DNA from: Bacteroidales bacterium
Lineage (GTDB): Bacteria; Bacteroidota; Bacteroidia; Bacteroidales; UBA12077
Assembly: GCA_003446015.1 (NCBI GenBank)
Contig: DMBU01000125.1
Span: forward strand, 1-64,000
Direction of reading: 5' to 3'
DNA length: 64,000 nucleotides
This document shows positions 1 through 8,388 of this stretch, one piece after another (position 1 is the first letter of the stretch; every line of letters begins with the position of its first letter). The notes beneath the pieces were generated by a model that was not told where the DNA came from, did not search any database, and was given only the letters and a program-made list of their open reading frames with translations. Position numbers and translations under genes: made by a program.

Positions 1-150
1 TCCGAGAGTATTACACATGAAATAAGCTCCTTAAAAGAGTTGCAGGAGATTTTATAAAAAAACTCGTTTAAAAAGGAGCTTAACATCGGCTAATGCACCA
101 TTTCTATGCTTTGCTATAATGATTTCGGCAATTCCTAATAATGAATTACC
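1..150 (-). pseudogene. Degenerate, internally deleted copy of the dnaB 3' end
   Basis: Bases 1-81 match 2493-2572 (the dnaB stop, terminator hairpin and downstream flank) with about five mismatches and one inserted A. Bases 82-150 match 2766-2834, inside dnaB, with six mismatches in 69 and no gap. The copy therefore lacks 193 bp of the original. The junction falls on a short repeat, ggagctt in one place and ggagttt in the other, which suggests deletion by recombination between near-identical heptamers. Similarity ends sharply at 150 and the left end is cut by the window edge. It cannot encode a helicase. Alignment was done by eye. Confidence 0.85.
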
Positions 151-1132
151 CGAAGGCGTGCGTCTTCAACGCGTGATTTTGTCAATCTTTAAACATTTAA
201 AAAACTGGTTCAAAATATTATTCGAACTAGTTTTAGAATATGCAATTAAACTATGAATGCACGCGTTACAAACGCGCGCGAGCAGGGTCTTAATTAATAT
301 TTACCTTAAAAAAATTGTAGCACACATAAAATCTAATACTTAACATGCATACTAAGCTAAGTTATTATCTGCGTTAATAAAATAAAATTGTCATCAAGTC
401 CTTATAAGATTCAAGGTTTTTAGCGTTATTAACAATCCATGTGAAAATATAATTTCAACAAAATTTTCATTAGATATTTTTTTCACTATTCAGCTAAAAT
501 CCTTTAATATAAAGGTTTGCAGGACTTTATGATCATTCGTTAATAACTCTTAAATAATGTTGAAAAATACGATTGTAAACTTATTGTCTGTACTTATAAG
601 TATGTGTAAATTAGCGGTTAGAAATTGTTAGCAGAGAAATCTGTAAAAAAATGCAGGCTGACCCAAAAAAGAAGTCTCATTAACTTTGATTTTCGGGTCT
701 AACCTGACTAATAATTTCGAGGCTTAGACAGGAGTTTGTTCATTTACTTACTCCTGTCTTTTTATTATATACAAATATATAACCTAAGATCTTCATAGTA
801 AAGTTTATCAATATCAAGTTTTAAACAAAAATGACCAAAATCACAATCCGCTTCATTCCAGAACCTTACGGACGTAAAATTCATTTTTTGTTAATAAAAC
901 TAATTTGATAAAACACACTAAACCTTAATAACTGCTTAAGCAACTTTTCAAGCCGAGGGTAGGGAAGTGTCAAGGTTTTTGGGATCATTTTTTTATTCAA
1001 ATAAAAATAAAAATCAGGTTTATAAAAAATGTTCCAAAATTCATTTTAACCTTGACTGTGGGTTGAGTGGCTTATCTTTGCGAAGCAGTTTTAGTTTTTG
1101 TGGACACAAAAGCCCCCCTTGCTTTTTTATTT
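151..1132. other. Long non-coding stretch of a decayed island
   Basis: No convincing gene lies here on either strand. A 63-codon plus-strand open frame starting at 967 has low-complexity, Ser/Lys/Phe-rich composition and runs into the 3' end of the opposite gene, so it is not accepted. The only clear structures are the GACCC/GGGTC-closed inverted repeat near 660-697 and the terminator-like hairpin at 726-765. The sequence is otherwise AT-rich and unremarkable. Confidence 0.6.
726..765 (+). terminator. Rho-independent terminator, no gene upstream
   Basis: A 9-bp perfect stem (AGACAGGAG at 726-734 with CTCCTGTCT at 751-759) encloses a 16-nt loop and is followed by a T-rich run ending TTTTTATTA. 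No open reading frame precedes it on the plus strand. It may end a small RNA or be a relic of a lost gene. Confidence 0.65.
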
Positions 1133-1456
1133 TTAAGTTTCTAAAATATCTCGGATAGCATCTCGTATTTCATCATAACGTTGTTCTTCTCTAAACATAG
1201 ATACCCACTCGCCTGTTAAAACACCCCTTTTTATGTAAGCGACTTCTTTATAATGTTCCACAAGGTCAACATCTTTATTATATATGCCTTGACCGCCAAC
1301 CAAATCATCTGTATGCTCTACAGTATAAAACTCATATCCCCTTGATTGTAATGTTTTTTTCATTAAATCGATATCACTTATCACTCTTTCTGATATCTCA
1401 TTTTCTCCTGATAAATTCTTTAAGATTTCTATAAATTCTTCTGTTCTTTTTTCCAT
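1133..1456 (-). CDS. Small hypothetical protein (107 aa)
   Basis: I do not recognise this family. The product is acidic and soluble with no signal peptide or membrane segment. It is predicted mostly helical at the N-terminus (Glu/Ile/Leu-rich, about residues 1-35) and again at the C-terminus, with an aromatic and Gly-Gly containing middle. The amino-acid composition looks like a real protein rather than a chance frame. The start at 1456 has no Shine-Dalgarno sequence, as is usual in this phylum. It stands alone between non-coding stretches in a decayed island, so it may be a cargo gene of a former mobile element. Confidence 0.5.
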   Translation of the reverse strand: MEKRTEEFIEILKNLSGENEISERVISDIDLMKKTLQSRGYEFYTVEHTDDLVGGQGIYNKDVDLVEHYKEVAYIKRGVLTGEWVSMFREEQRYDEIRDAIRDILET

Positions 1457-1836
1457 AGCTTTTTACTTTTAAAGCTAGTAAAAATTATGAGTTAAGTTTC
1501 CTGGGGGTAGTGGTCGGGGTAGTTGGTGGTAAATTCAACAAGGGTTTGTTAAAATTCTTGTTACCGATTTTAAGGCATCAAACAGCTTATTAAAAAACAT
1601 TGGTTTTCGAGTCTGTATCCGGAGCGGTTTTTTAATGTGCTGCTTTGCCTGGGCAAGCCAAAAAGCCAGCGAGTATTTAATATAATGTAAATTAGGTGAC
1701 CCTGTTTTGGGAGAAAGGAGTTTGCATAATTTCCATTATGTTACAATACGAGTGATCATGGTTTTTGATGAATGCCTTTTTCTGAACTTTTGGGGCGCTT
1801 TGGAGTGAAGAAAAGGTATGAAGCAAAAATGACTTT
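1457..1836. other. Non-coding stretch with a possible gene remnant
   Basis: No complete gene is seen. On the minus strand, roughly 1541-1696, an open frame of about 50 codons runs without a start codon and reads as plausible protein, rich in Lys, Phe and Leu and ending in a TGA. I could not match it to a family. It could be the tail of a broken gene. No toxin gene is found here, although this is where a toxin partner of the antitoxin at 1837-2091 would be expected. Confidence 0.35.
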
Positions 1837-2091
1837 TCATTTAAATAAGTTAGGATATTTTTTTCTGGTTTCTTTCATTACTTCTTCATGCGTGTGGATT
1901 CTTCCCTGCCTGCTCGATTCTAATGCCTGGTCAAGAGCATCTTTTAACTCTGGTGTAAACTCTGATTTATCGAAAGTTTCAGCATTTAAAAAACTAAGTA
2001 TTTTTTTATAAGCCTTTTCCAAATCGCTTTCGCTAAGACTGTCTATCTTACGAAATAACTTTAATTTGATTTCTGCTGCGTTCATAAACAT
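1837..2091 (-). CDS. Antitoxin-like protein of a RelE/ParE-type addiction module
   Basis: An 84-residue, helix-rich, charged protein. The C-terminal tail from about residue 64 (GRIHTHEEVMKETRKKYPNL) has the HEEVM-x3-KKYPNLF ending that I recall from small Bacteroidota antitoxins encoded just upstream of RelE/ParE-like toxins; that family role is recalled, not tested. The ATG at 2091 is preceded by AGGAG with an 8-nt spacer, a strong Shine-Dalgarno sequence that is unusual in this phylum and favours this start over the second Met. No toxin gene follows at the 3' side. It may be an orphan antitoxin left after island decay. The neighbour upstream is a recombinase remnant. Confidence 0.65.
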   Translation of the reverse strand: MFMNAAEIKLKLFRKIDSLSESDLEKAYKKILSFLNAETFDKSEFTPELKDALDQALESSRQGRIHTHEEVMKETRKKYPNLFK

Positions 2092-2135
2092 AATTTTATC
2101 TCCTACAAATTTAACGATTATTAATTCATAATGTT

Positions 2136-2330
2136 CTACCTTAACGGATGAAATAACTCTAACTGTTTGTAAAGTTCTTCTGTATTGGTTGTATTATATC
2201 TTTCAGTTGAGCTTATATGTTTATGCCCTGCCTGATATTGAAGTGTTCTTAACGGAACTGCTTTTTGTAAATAACTTAACATACTCATTCTTATTTGCAT
2301 TGCGCTTTTAATTTCAGGATTGAGTTTTTC
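2136..2330 (-). pseudogene. C-terminal remnant of a tyrosine recombinase (integrase)
   Basis: Reading the minus strand from 2330 to the TAG at 2136-2138 gives 64 residues ending in the catalytic box of phage/XerD-type integrases. They carry an RTLQYQAGHKHISSTERY segment with the conserved Gly-His of box II and the nucleophilic Tyr, followed by the FHPL ending typical of Bacteroidota integrases. A TAA at 2331-2333 in the same frame cuts it off upstream, and no N-terminal domain or other catalytic residues are found nearby. It is therefore a dead fragment. It marks the flanking DNA as a former mobile island next to dnaB. Confidence 0.75.
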
Positions 2331-2550
2331 TTAGCCAAGAATAAAATCAAAGATTTCTTTAATAAAAATATTGCTAGCCAATAATACCAAAAATAGAACG
2401 TCGTCGGTTGGAACCGCCGCTGAACTTACATTTCTTCTATTTTACAACCTCAGGTGAACTGGGTATACTTTAACCCTGATAACACATCTCACTCCGAAAG
2501 TATTACACATGAAATAAGTTCTTTAAAAGAGCTGCAGGAGATTTTATAAA

Positions 2551-2573
2551 AAACTCCTTTAAAAAGGAGCTTC
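2551..2573 (-). terminator. dnaB terminator overlapping the stop codon
   Basis: On the minus strand the stem CTCCTTT/AAAGGAG flanks a two-base loop and is followed by a run of T. The last three sense codons and the TAA stop of dnaB lie inside the hairpin. The equivalent hairpin in the degenerate copy (61-81) is weakened by a C-to-G change. Confidence 0.7.
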
Positions 2574-4106
2574 ATTATCGAAATTTTTATTGCTTCCTAA
2601 GTCGAAAATATCATCGTTAGTTGAGTTTCCTGTTTTTTTCTCCTGGTTAATTTTTGAACTAAAGGTTCTTGTACCTCCATTAATATCGTTCTCGACCGGA
2701 AAATCTCCTATAAATTCTTCTTCCAGATCTTCAAACTTAGCTAATTCATTTCTAAATCGGAGTTTAACATCAGCAAGAGCTCCATTTCTATGCTTTGCTA
2801 TAATGATTTCGGCCATTCCTAATAATGAATTACCATCTTCATCTTCAATAAATCCATATTTCTCCGGACGATGAATAAATAAAACCATATCGGCATCTTG
2901 CTCAATAGCCCCGGATTCACGTAAGTCGGATAACTGCGGGCGCTTTGTACCCGAGCGCATTTCAACCGATCTATTCAACTGTGAAAGAGCAATTATTGGA
3001 ACATTTAATTCTTTTGCAATACCTTTCAATGATCTGGAAATCATACTCACCTCCTGCTCACGATTACCCCTTGTTTCTGTAGGCCCTGTCATTAACTGTA
3101 AATAGTCAATGATGATAATGTCGATATTTTGCTGACTCATTAATCTACGGCATTTTGCTCTTAATTCAAATACCGAAATAGCAGGAGTATCATCAATATA
3201 AATATCTGCATCGACCAATCGTTTTATTTTATATTCAAGTTGTTCCCACTCAAAAGGCTCTAGGCGTCCGTTACGAATTTTATCGGAAGGAAGTTCAGTT
3301 TCACTAACGATTAATCGGTTAACCAACTGAACAGACGACATTTCAAGAGAGAACAAGGCGACACTCTTTTTGTGGTCAATGGCCATATTTCTAGTCATAG
3401 ATAATACAAATGCAGTTTTACCCATTGATGGTCGTGCAGCTATAATAACCAAATCGGAACGTTGCCAACCCGATGTAACCCGGTCTAATTTAGTAAATCC
3501 TGAAGGAACTCCGCTCAATCCATCCTCGCGTTTTGAGGCTTCTTCAATCTGACTAATTGCATCTTGTATGATAAGACTAATTTTAGTCGTTTCTTTTTTA
3601 ATATTTCCCTCTGCAACTTTAAATAATTCTGATTCAGAAAAATCTATCAGGTCGTTAACATCAATACTATCATCGTATGCCCGTCCTTGAATCTCAGACG
3701 ATACTCGTATCAATTCACGCTGTATATATTTTTGAGCAACAATTCTGGCATGATATTCAATATGTGCCGCAGATGAAACTTTACTCGCTAATTGTGTAAT
3801 ATAAAAAGGCCCCCCAATCAAATCCAATTCATCCCTTTTTCTTAGCTCTTCGGTTACAGTTAAGATATCAATAGGTTGCAAAGCCTGTGATAAATCTAAA
3901 ACGGCTTTAAATATTTTCTGATTTCCATCTTTATAAAAACTTTCAGGGCGGATAATATCCATAACAGCAATTATGGCATCTTTTTCGATCATAATTGCAC
4001 CTAAAACTGCTTCTTCAAGATCTAAGGCTTGTGGAGGCATCTTTCCATAATCAAGTGCCTGATCCATAGTCGCTTTTTTCGAATAATTCTTTGTATTACC
4101 GGCCAT
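2559..4106 (-). CDS. dnaB: Replicative DNA helicase DnaB
   Basis: Hexameric 5'-3' helicase of the replication fork, 515 aa from the ATG at 4106. The N-terminal DnaB domain (about residues 20-120) carries a LEEAVLGAIM segment. The RecA-like C-terminal domain has the Walker A motif ARPSMGKT and the Walker B stretch IIIIDYLQLM. There is no intein. An in-frame ATG at 4214 would add 36 residues with no resemblance to the family. The ATG at 4106 is preceded by AGAAGAA and gives the usual length, so I chose it. The gene is divergent from ispE. Part of its 3' half is duplicated at 1-150. Confidence 0.95.
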   Translation of the reverse strand: MAGNTKNYSKKATMDQALDYGKMPPQALDLEEAVLGAIMIEKDAIIAVMDIIRPESFYKDGNQKIFKAVLDLSQALQPIDILTVTEELRKRDELDLIGGPFYITQLASKVSSAAHIEYHARIVAQKYIQRELIRVSSEIQGRAYDDSIDVNDLIDFSESELFKVAEGNIKKETTKISLIIQDAISQIEEASKREDGLSGVPSGFTKLDRVTSGWQRSDLVIIAARPSMGKTAFVLSMTRNMAIDHKKSVALFSLEMSSVQLVNRLIVSETELPSDKIRNGRLEPFEWEQLEYKIKRLVDADIYIDDTPAISVFELRAKCRRLMSQQNIDIIIIDYLQLMTGPTETRGNREQEVSMISRSLKGIAKELNVPIIALSQLNRSVEMRSGTKRPQLSDLRESGAIEQDADMVLFIHRPEKYGFIEDEDGNSLLGMAEIIIAKHRNGALADVKLRFRNELAKFEDLEEEFIGDFPVENDINGGTRTFSSKINQEKKTGNSTNDDIFDLGSNKNFDNEAPF

Positions 4107-4256
4107 TTCTTCTGATTTTATAAAAGGGGAATCAAAGGTAATAAACCGAAGTTCAAAACATGTATGAATTTGAATATTCTTTTCCGACTTTTTTTTAACC
4201 GCAGTTATTAACAATTGTTAATTAATTCAGATTAATCGATTTAATTGTAAAAAAGC

Positions 4257-4264
4257 TAAATTTG
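4257..4264 (+). promoter_or_regulatory. Candidate -7 promoter element of ispE
   Basis: TAAATTTG fits the Bacteroidota -7 consensus TAnnTTTG and lies 23 bp upstream of the ispE ATG. A matching TTTG -33 element at the usual spacing is not visible, so this rests on the -7 box alone. Confidence 0.4.
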
Positions 4265-4287
4265 TAATCAAATATTAGAATTGAAAA

Positions 4288-5100
4288 ATGATTATTTTCC
4301 CAAATTCAAAAATAAATATTGGGTTAAATATTGTAGAAAAAAGACCTGACGGGTTTCACAATATCGAAACCATTTTTTATCCCATTGGCTTATCAGATAT
4401 ACTTGAAATTAACATTTCGAAAGATAAAATGACTTTTGAAAACACTGGCTTAGCTGTTGAAAATAAAAGACTGGAAACCAATCTTTGCTTTAAAGCATAT
4501 CAGGAGTTAAATAAAGATTTCTCATTAAGTCCCGTAAATATTCATTTACACAAGATAGTTCCATTTGGAGCTGGCTTAGGTGGCGGCTCTTCTGATGCTT
4601 CATTTACCTTACAAGCAATCAATTCTTTAATGAATCTTAATTTAGATCAAAATATCCTAATTAAATATGCAGAAAGAGTTGGTAGTGATTGTCCCTTTTT
4701 CATATTAAACCAACCCGCTTATGCAACAGAAAAAGGGAATGTTTTAAAAAGTATACAACTTAGTTTAAAAGGTTATATTCTTATCCTCATTTATCCGGGA
4801 ATTCATGTTAACACAGCTAAAGCTTATTCTCAAATCAAGCCTGTAAAACCTGAAAGAAAACTGTCTGAACTAATAAAACAACCTATTGAAAACTGGAAAG
4901 GTTTAATTAATAATGATTTTGAAGATTCTGTTTTTAAGGAACATCCTAAATTAAAAGAAATTAAAGAATATCTATATTTAAAAGGTGCAGTTTACGCATC
5001 CATGTCGGGAAGTGGATCGTCTGTTTATGGTATCTTTAAAGATAATATTGAATTAAATGGTTCTTTTAATAATTATTTTATCTGGAAAGAATTATTATAA
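4288..5100 (+). CDS. ispE: 4-diphosphocytidyl-2-C-methyl-D-erythritol kinase
   Basis: GHMP-family kinase that phosphorylates CDP-methylerythritol in the MEP pathway of isoprenoid precursor synthesis, acting in the cytosol. At 270 aa it is close to the usual length. The N-terminal strand motif FPNSKINIGLNI and the ATP-binding loop PFGAGLGGGSSDAS are diagnostic. The C-terminal SGSGSSVYG loop is also present. It is monocistronic, with a divergent upstream dnaB and a bidirectional terminator right after its stop. The MEP pathway would supply IPP and DMAPP to the polyprenyl synthase encoded at 33573-35192. Confidence 0.93.
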   Translation: MIIFPNSKINIGLNIVEKRPDGFHNIETIFYPIGLSDILEINISKDKMTFENTGLAVENKRLETNLCFKAYQELNKDFSLSPVNIHLHKIVPFGAGLGGGSSDASFTLQAINSLMNLNLDQNILIKYAERVGSDCPFFILNQPAYATEKGNVLKSIQLSLKGYILILIYPGIHVNTAKAYSQIKPVKPERKLSELIKQPIENWKGLINNDFEDSVFKEHPKLKEIKEYLYLKGAVYASMSGSGSSVYGIFKDNIELNGSFNNYFIWKELL

Positions 5101-5136
5101 AAAAGATCCGAAGCAAAATACTTCGGATCTTTTTTA
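5101..5136. terminator. Bidirectional terminator between ispE and the biotin carrier gene
   Basis: Perfect inverted repeat AAAAGATCCGAAG (5101-5113) and CTTCGGATCTTTT (5121-5133) with a 7-nt loop. It is followed by T-rich sequence on both strands and sits between convergent genes. Confidence 0.85.
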
Positions 5137-5137
5137 A

Positions 5138-5509
5138 TTATTTAAGTTCAATCATTAAATGTCCTTTCGGAATCTTTTGATTTTCTTCTATGTGTATCTT
5201 TTTAACAACACCATCCATTGAAAAATAAATCTTATTTTTCATTTTCATTGCTTCAAGCACCATCATCAGGTCTCCTGATTTTACTTTTTGTCCTTCTTCA
5301 ATATAAATTTTAATAACCGTACCAGGAATTAAAGAATAAAACTCCTTAGGATTTGGCTTTTGCCATTTAGGTCTGTTTTTATATTTTTCTGTTAAAAAAG
5401 TTTTATAATGATCACCATGAACTGTAGAGATTGTACTCATACGCGATTTCGCATCCTCAATCTTTTCAGGAGTCGTGGCGTTTTTTATTTCTGTTTTTTT
5501 TGTTGCCAT
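5138..5509 (-). CDS. Biotin carboxyl carrier protein of an acyl-CoA carboxylase or decarboxylase
   Basis: A 123-aa biotinyl-domain protein. The C-terminal half (about residues 57-123) is a lipoyl/biotinyl fold with the biotin attachment motif EAMKM, the target lysine being about residue 89. The N-terminal half is a charged linker without the Ala/Pro-rich stretch seen in many homologues. It carries carboxybiotin between a biotin carboxylase or membrane decarboxylase partner and the carboxyltransferase encoded 11 bp upstream. Neither partner is in this window. The family match is secure; the exact complex (propionyl-CoA carboxylase or methylmalonyl-CoA decarboxylase) is inference. Confidence 0.85.
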   Translation of the reverse strand: MATKKTEIKNATTPEKIEDAKSRMSTISTVHGDHYKTFLTEKYKNRPKWQKPNPKEFYSLIPGTVIKIYIEEGQKVKSGDLMMVLEAMKMKNKIYFSMDGVVKKIHIEENQKIPKGHLMIELK

Positions 5510-5520
5510 GATCTTTCTGT

Positions 5521-7068
5521 TTAAAATGGAGGAATTCCGTGTTTCTTAATTGGTTTTCTGTCAACTTTATTTTTTGAAACCTCTATCGCGTGCAGCAATA
5601 ATTTTCGTGTTTCTTCGGGTTCGATAACTGAATCAACATAACCTTTAGCAGCTGCAACATAAGGATTTGCAAATTTCTCCTTATATTCTTTTACTTTTTG
5701 TTTACGCATTTTTTCAGGATCTTCAGCTTCCATAATTTCTTTTCTGAAAATGATATTTGCTGCTCCTTCTGGTCCCATTACAGCTATTTCTGCTCCTGGC
5801 CATGCAAACACGAAATCTGCATTTAAGTGACGTGAATTCATTGCTATATAACCACCACCATATGCCTTACGAAGAATAACAGTAATTTTAGGTACCGTAG
5901 CTTCTGAATATGCATAAAGGATTTTTGCTCCATGTCGGATAACACCTGCATGTTCCTGATCAACACCAGGTAAATATCCTGGTAAATCAACTAAAGTTAC
6001 GAGTGGAATTTGGAAAGCATTACAATAACGTATAAACCGACCAGCTTTATCAGATGAATCAACATCAAGAACACCAGCTAACACAAGTGGCTGATTACAA
6101 ACAAATCCAACAGTTTGTCCATCTAATCGACCAAATCCGATTACTATGTTTGCTGCCCATAATTCATGAATCTCGAAGAAATCAGAATCGTCTGTAAGTG
6201 CTCTAACCACATCTCGAACATCATAAGGCTCTTTTGGATTTCCAGGTACAATTTCATCAATTTTATATTGATCAATTTTAGGTGCTTTAGGTTCAAAGGC
6301 CAGTGCTTTTTGGCTATTATTCCATGGAATATAAGTTATTAATTTTTTAATCTGGTCAAAACATTCGATTTCACTTTCTGCAAAGAAATGAGCATTTCCT
6401 GTAATTTCGGAATGTACACGAGCACCACCCAGGTCCTCCATAGAGATTTCTTCACCAAGCACCGTCTTAATTACCTCTGGACCAGTAATAAACATTTTAG
6501 AAATCTTGTCCACTACAAATACAAAGTCAGTTAAAGCAGGAGAATATACAGCTCCACCTGCACAAGGACCAAGTATTACTGAAATCTGAGGAATAACTCC
6601 CGAAGCAATGGTATTCCGGTAAAAGATCTCACCATAACCAGCCAAAGAATTAACACCTTCCTGAATACGAGCACCACCTGAATCATTAATTCCAATTATT
6701 GGAACTCGCATTTTCATGGCATGATCCATTATTTTAGTAATTTTTCTGGCATGCATTAAGCCCAAAGATCCACCGGCTACGGTAAAGTCTTGAGCATAAA
6801 TACAGATAGGAGCTCCATAAATTGTTCCTGTACCAATAATTACACCATCTCCATGAAGTGTTTTTTTATCCATGTCGAAATCACGTGCTTCGTGCTCAAC
6901 AAATAAATCATACTCATGGAAAGAGTTCTCATCTAAAAGGGTAATAATTCTTTCACGAGCAGTCATTTTCCCCATCGCAACCTGCTTCTCGATGGCTTTT
7001 TCACCACCACCCTGGAGAACTTTTTCTCGCTTCTTTTGAAGTTCAAGAATTTTTCTTTTCAAAGACAT
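5521..7068 (-). CDS. mmdA: Acyl-CoA carboxyltransferase subunit (propionyl-CoA carboxylase beta / methylmalonyl-CoA decarboxylase alpha)
   Basis: A 515-aa crotonase-fold carboxyltransferase that moves a carboxyl group between biotin and propionyl- or methylmalonyl-CoA. The N-terminal half has the acyl-CoA site loop DSGGARIQEG and the GPCAGGAVYSP oxyanion loop. The C-terminal half has the matching carboxybiotin-side loops, including YGGGYIAMNSR and the VMGPEGAANI segment. It lies directly upstream of the biotin carrier as a two-gene operon. The oadG and oadB genes often found beside mmdA in Bacteroidales are absent here. The symbol mmdA is the common name in this phylum; pccB is an equally fair reading. 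Confidence 0.85.
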   Translation of the reverse strand: MSLKRKILELQKKREKVLQGGGEKAIEKQVAMGKMTARERIITLLDENSFHEYDLFVEHEARDFDMDKKTLHGDGVIIGTGTIYGAPICIYAQDFTVAGGSLGLMHARKITKIMDHAMKMRVPIIGINDSGGARIQEGVNSLAGYGEIFYRNTIASGVIPQISVILGPCAGGAVYSPALTDFVFVVDKISKMFITGPEVIKTVLGEEISMEDLGGARVHSEITGNAHFFAESEIECFDQIKKLITYIPWNNSQKALAFEPKAPKIDQYKIDEIVPGNPKEPYDVRDVVRALTDDSDFFEIHELWAANIVIGFGRLDGQTVGFVCNQPLVLAGVLDVDSSDKAGRFIRYCNAFQIPLVTLVDLPGYLPGVDQEHAGVIRHGAKILYAYSEATVPKITVILRKAYGGGYIAMNSRHLNADFVFAWPGAEIAVMGPEGAANIIFRKEIMEAEDPEKMRKQKVKEYKEKFANPYVAAAKGYVDSVIEPEETRKLLLHAIEVSKNKVDRKPIKKHGIPPF

Positions 7069-7296
7069 AAATTGTTCATTTAGTTAATAACTACCTATGA
7101 TAATTAAGTAATTCCATAGGAATTTTTCAAAAAAAATAAGTGCAACATTACGAAATCAATCTTATTTATAAAAATAAAAATATAAGTTATAAAGCACTTA
7201 AAAATCCAATACCTTAAAAAACAGATCTATAATTTGTACTAAGAGGTGAGTTGTTTCAACGCAAAGTTAGTGTATTTTATTTATCCCCCCAATAAA

Positions 7297-8388
7297 TTAT
7301 TTAGGAGCTATTCGATATAAAAAAACACTGATAACTGCATATATCATATTCGGTAGCCATACAGCAAAAAGAGGATTCAAACTTCCACTTATCGCAAACA
7401 TAACAGTAAATCGCATAAATAAAATATAGGAAAAGCTTAATAATAAGCCAAATCCAATATGCATGCCTATTCCTCCTCGAACTTTTCGTGAGGATAAAGC
7501 CACTCCAATTAAGGTTAAAATAAAAGTCGAAAAAGGATAAGCAAAACGACTATATTTATCAATTAATAATTCAACCACATTATCGGCTCCCTGCATCCGC
7601 TGATCATCAATATATTGATTTAATTGATTAAGATTCATAGTCTCGGTGAAATTTGCATATCGTTTAAATTCTTCAGGGTGTAAATTCAACGTAGTATCTA
7701 GTGTTGAACCTTTTGTAATTGTCTCGCTAAGGCTATCAATATCTCTAATGTAATAATTATGAATGGTCCATTTAGCTAACGTTGAATCCCATTTAGCATA
7801 ATCGGAAACAAGTTTCGACTTTAAAACACCATCCTCAAATCGTTCCATCGAGAATTTATATCCAACATCATTGGTAGTATTATAGCTTTTCATATAAACA
7901 AATAATCCCGGTTCAATTTGTCGGTGAATATCTTTATCTGTATTCCGTATGGGATTTCTTATATATTTATATTCAAAATCTTTTCGTGTTGCATTTGCCG
8001 GAGGTATTATATAGGCCATCAATAAAAAAGACATTAATGCAATGACCAGGGCCGATATGAAATAAGGATACATCATTCGTCTAAAACTTACACCACTGCT
8101 TAAAATAGCTATAATTTCTGTGTTATAAGCCATCTTTGATGTAAAGAATATTACCGCAACAAACGTAAATAGTGAACTAAAAAGATTAGCGAAATAAGGG
8201 ATGAAATTTAAATAGTAGTCGAATATTATAGCCTTTGTAGGTGCCGATTTTTCAATAAAATCTTCAATTTTTTCAGAGAGATCAAAAACAACAGCAATAC
8301 TGATAATAATAAGAATAGCAAAGAAATAGCTTCCAAGAAACTTTTTTATAATGTAAATATCAATCTTCTTAAGTCCTAAAAAACTCAT
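7297..8388 (-). CDS. LptF/LptG family permease (lipopolysaccharide export)
   Basis: A 363-aa YjgP/YjgQ-type inner-membrane protein of the LPS transport complex. Three membrane segments lie in about residues 10-125, then comes a periplasmic beta-jellyroll region (about 130-265), and three more membrane segments follow near the C-terminus (about 275-360). This layout matches LptF/LptG, which pull LPS from the inner membrane together with LptB. The start codon overlaps the end of tgt by 4 bp, so the two are translationally coupled, a pairing I recall from other Bacteroidota. I cannot tell LptF from LptG from the sequence alone. Confidence 0.88.
   Translation of the reverse strand: MSFLGLKKIDIYIIKKFLGSYFFAILIIISIAVVFDLSEKIEDFIEKSAPTKAIIFDYYLNFIPYFANLFSSLFTFVAVIFFTSKMAYNTEIIAILSSGVSFRRMMYPYFISALVIALMSFLLMAYIIPPANATRKDFEYKYIRNPIRNTDKDIHRQIEPGLFVYMKSYNTTNDVGYKFSMERFEDGVLKSKLVSDYAKWDSTLAKWTIHNYYIRDIDSLSETITKGSTLDTTLNLHPEEFKRYANFTETMNLNQLNQYIDDQRMQGADNVVELLIDKYSRFAYPFSTFILTLIGVALSSRKVRGGIGMHIGFGLLLSFSYILFMRFTVMFAISGSLNPLFAVWLPNMIYAVISVFLYRIAPK

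Noticed and set aside
967..1158. 63-codon plus-strand open frame
   Set aside because: Low-complexity composition, no family resemblance, and it runs into the 3' end of the opposite gene; judged a chance frame.
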